Assembly: GCF_008711285.1 (NCBI RefSeq)
Contig: NZ_VXDC01000003.1
Coordinates: 1 to 64,000 of the forward strand
Direction: 5' to 3'
Origin: Roseibium aquae
GTDB lineage: Bacteria > Pseudomonadota > Alphaproteobacteria > Rhizobiales > Stappiaceae
DNA length: 64,000 nt
Part shown: positions 63,591 to 64,000 of the stretch, piece after piece
Position numbering within the stretch: the first letter of the stretch is position 1
Layout: every line of letters begins with the position of its first letter
The notes under the pieces: generated by a model
Databases searched by the model: none
What the model was told of the DNA's origin: nothing
The model's input: only the letters and a program-made list of their open reading frames with translations
Made by a program: the position numbers and the translations under genes

Positions 63591-64000
63591 CTACTCTTCT
63601 CGGGTCGTCCTGGCTTGGCGGGTCCCGGTGTACAACGGGCTCGCTAGGTACTGGCTCAGACCGAACCGCGCAAGCACGCCGATCATGGCCGCAGCCGGCA
63701 CCGCAATCAACATCCCCACAAATCCAAAGAGATATCCAAAGGCAAAAAGGGCAAACATCAGCGTGACAGGGTGCAGGCCGGTGCGGTCGCCGACCAGTTT
63801 GGGTTGAAGGATATTGCCTTCGAGAAACTGGCCGGTGGCAAAGATCAGACCGACCGCCACGATCCACGGCCAGTCTGGCCAGAACTGAACCAGCGCCACG
63901 CCAAGGGACACCAGAAACCCAAGGCTGGCGCCGACAAACGGAATGAAGCTGATCAGCCCGGCCCCCATGCCGATCAGAAGACCGAAATTCAGTCCGACCA
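63591..64000 (-). CDS. AI-2E family transporter (PerM-like), partial at window edge
   Basis: The last 130 or so residues of a multi-helix inner-membrane protein run off the right edge. The frame stays open to 64000 (before the ATG at 63968 it reads LNFGLLIG). Family blocks are MGAGLISFIPFVGASLGFLV, GQFLEGNILQPKLVGDRTGL and HPVTLMFALFAFGYLFGFVG. Such proteins export small molecules or act as antiporters. The gene ends 12 bases before hdaA, so they share a transcript. Confidence 0.9.
   Translation of the reverse strand, partial: VGLNFGLLIGMGAGLISFIPFVGASLGFLVSLGVALVQFWPDWPWIVAVGLIFATGQFLEGNILQPKLVGDRTGLHPVTLMFALFAFGYLFGFVGMLIAVPAAAMIGVLARFGLSQYLASPLYTGTRQARTTREE

Overview
The window is a GC-rich bacterial chromosome segment, most likely from an alphaproteobacterium of the Hyphomicrobiales (Rhizobiales) or a close relative. 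The supporting signs are an NDUFA12-type complex I accessory subunit, a long class II (B12-dependent) ribonucleotide reductase, and the rnd / ppx / ppk / hdaA / AI-2E-type permease gene order at the right end. Genus cannot be read from this sequence. No rRNA, tRNA, CRISPR array, insertion sequence or replication origin was recognised.

Layout. 1-6.3 kb: NDUFA12, a receiver-domain regulator and nrdJ, the last preceded by two NrdR-like boxes exactly 31 bp apart and followed by a strong terminator. 6.5-8.3 kb: an AT-richer two-gene island with an OLD-like AAA ATPase overlapping a small TOPRIM-like protein, probably an acquired anti-phage module. 8.8-10.5 kb: ChrR-like cupin plus flavin oxidoreductase. 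10.5-19 kb: aspartoacylase-like amidohydrolase and LysR, divergent from a tightly overlapped peptide-type ABC importer ending in an N-formylglutamate amidohydrolase; this looks like import and deacylation of N-acyl amino acids.

19-33.7 kb is the most interesting region. A GntR/UTRA regulator heads gntR-leuC-leuD-dctPQM on one strand, and a divergent operon encodes a tautomerase/SnoaL-like fusion, both subunits of a hydantoinase/oxoprolinase, an isochorismatase-fold protein lacking its nucleophilic cysteine, an isocitrate-lyase/PEP-mutase-family lyase, a fumarate-reductase-like flavoprotein and a SLC13 carboxylate transporter. Most junctions are 1-4 bp overlaps. Together the families suggest a catabolic route in which a cyclic imide, lactam or hydantoin is opened, deamidated to a di- or tricarboxylate, hydrated by LeuCD-type enzymes and cleaved by the lyase. 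I do not recognise a described pathway with this gene set.

33.8-41.1 kb: YceI, SelO, an orphan amino-acid-type binding protein, an ABM-domain protein, an OxyR-like regulator without the peroxidatic cysteine but with an OxyR-like tandem operator, YdcH-like and hypothetical small proteins, and two ureide-catabolism enzymes. 41.1-50.2 kb: TetR-controlled RND efflux pair, CSS/EAL phosphodiesterase, PfkB kinase and a secreted protein of unknown function. 50.3-58.9 kb: MsbA-like exporter, aspS, a Tat-exported intradiol-dioxygenase-like protein paired with a ferric-reductase-like membrane protein, thiolase, solo ParA-like ATPase and ribonuclease D. 59-64 kb: ppx, ppk, hdaA and a truncated AI-2E-family permease.

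Recurrent GC-rich hairpins mark gene ends, and two sit between solute-binding-protein and permease genes, where they probably set the protein ratio. All functions are inferred from reading the translated sequence and family knowledge; no database search was run.
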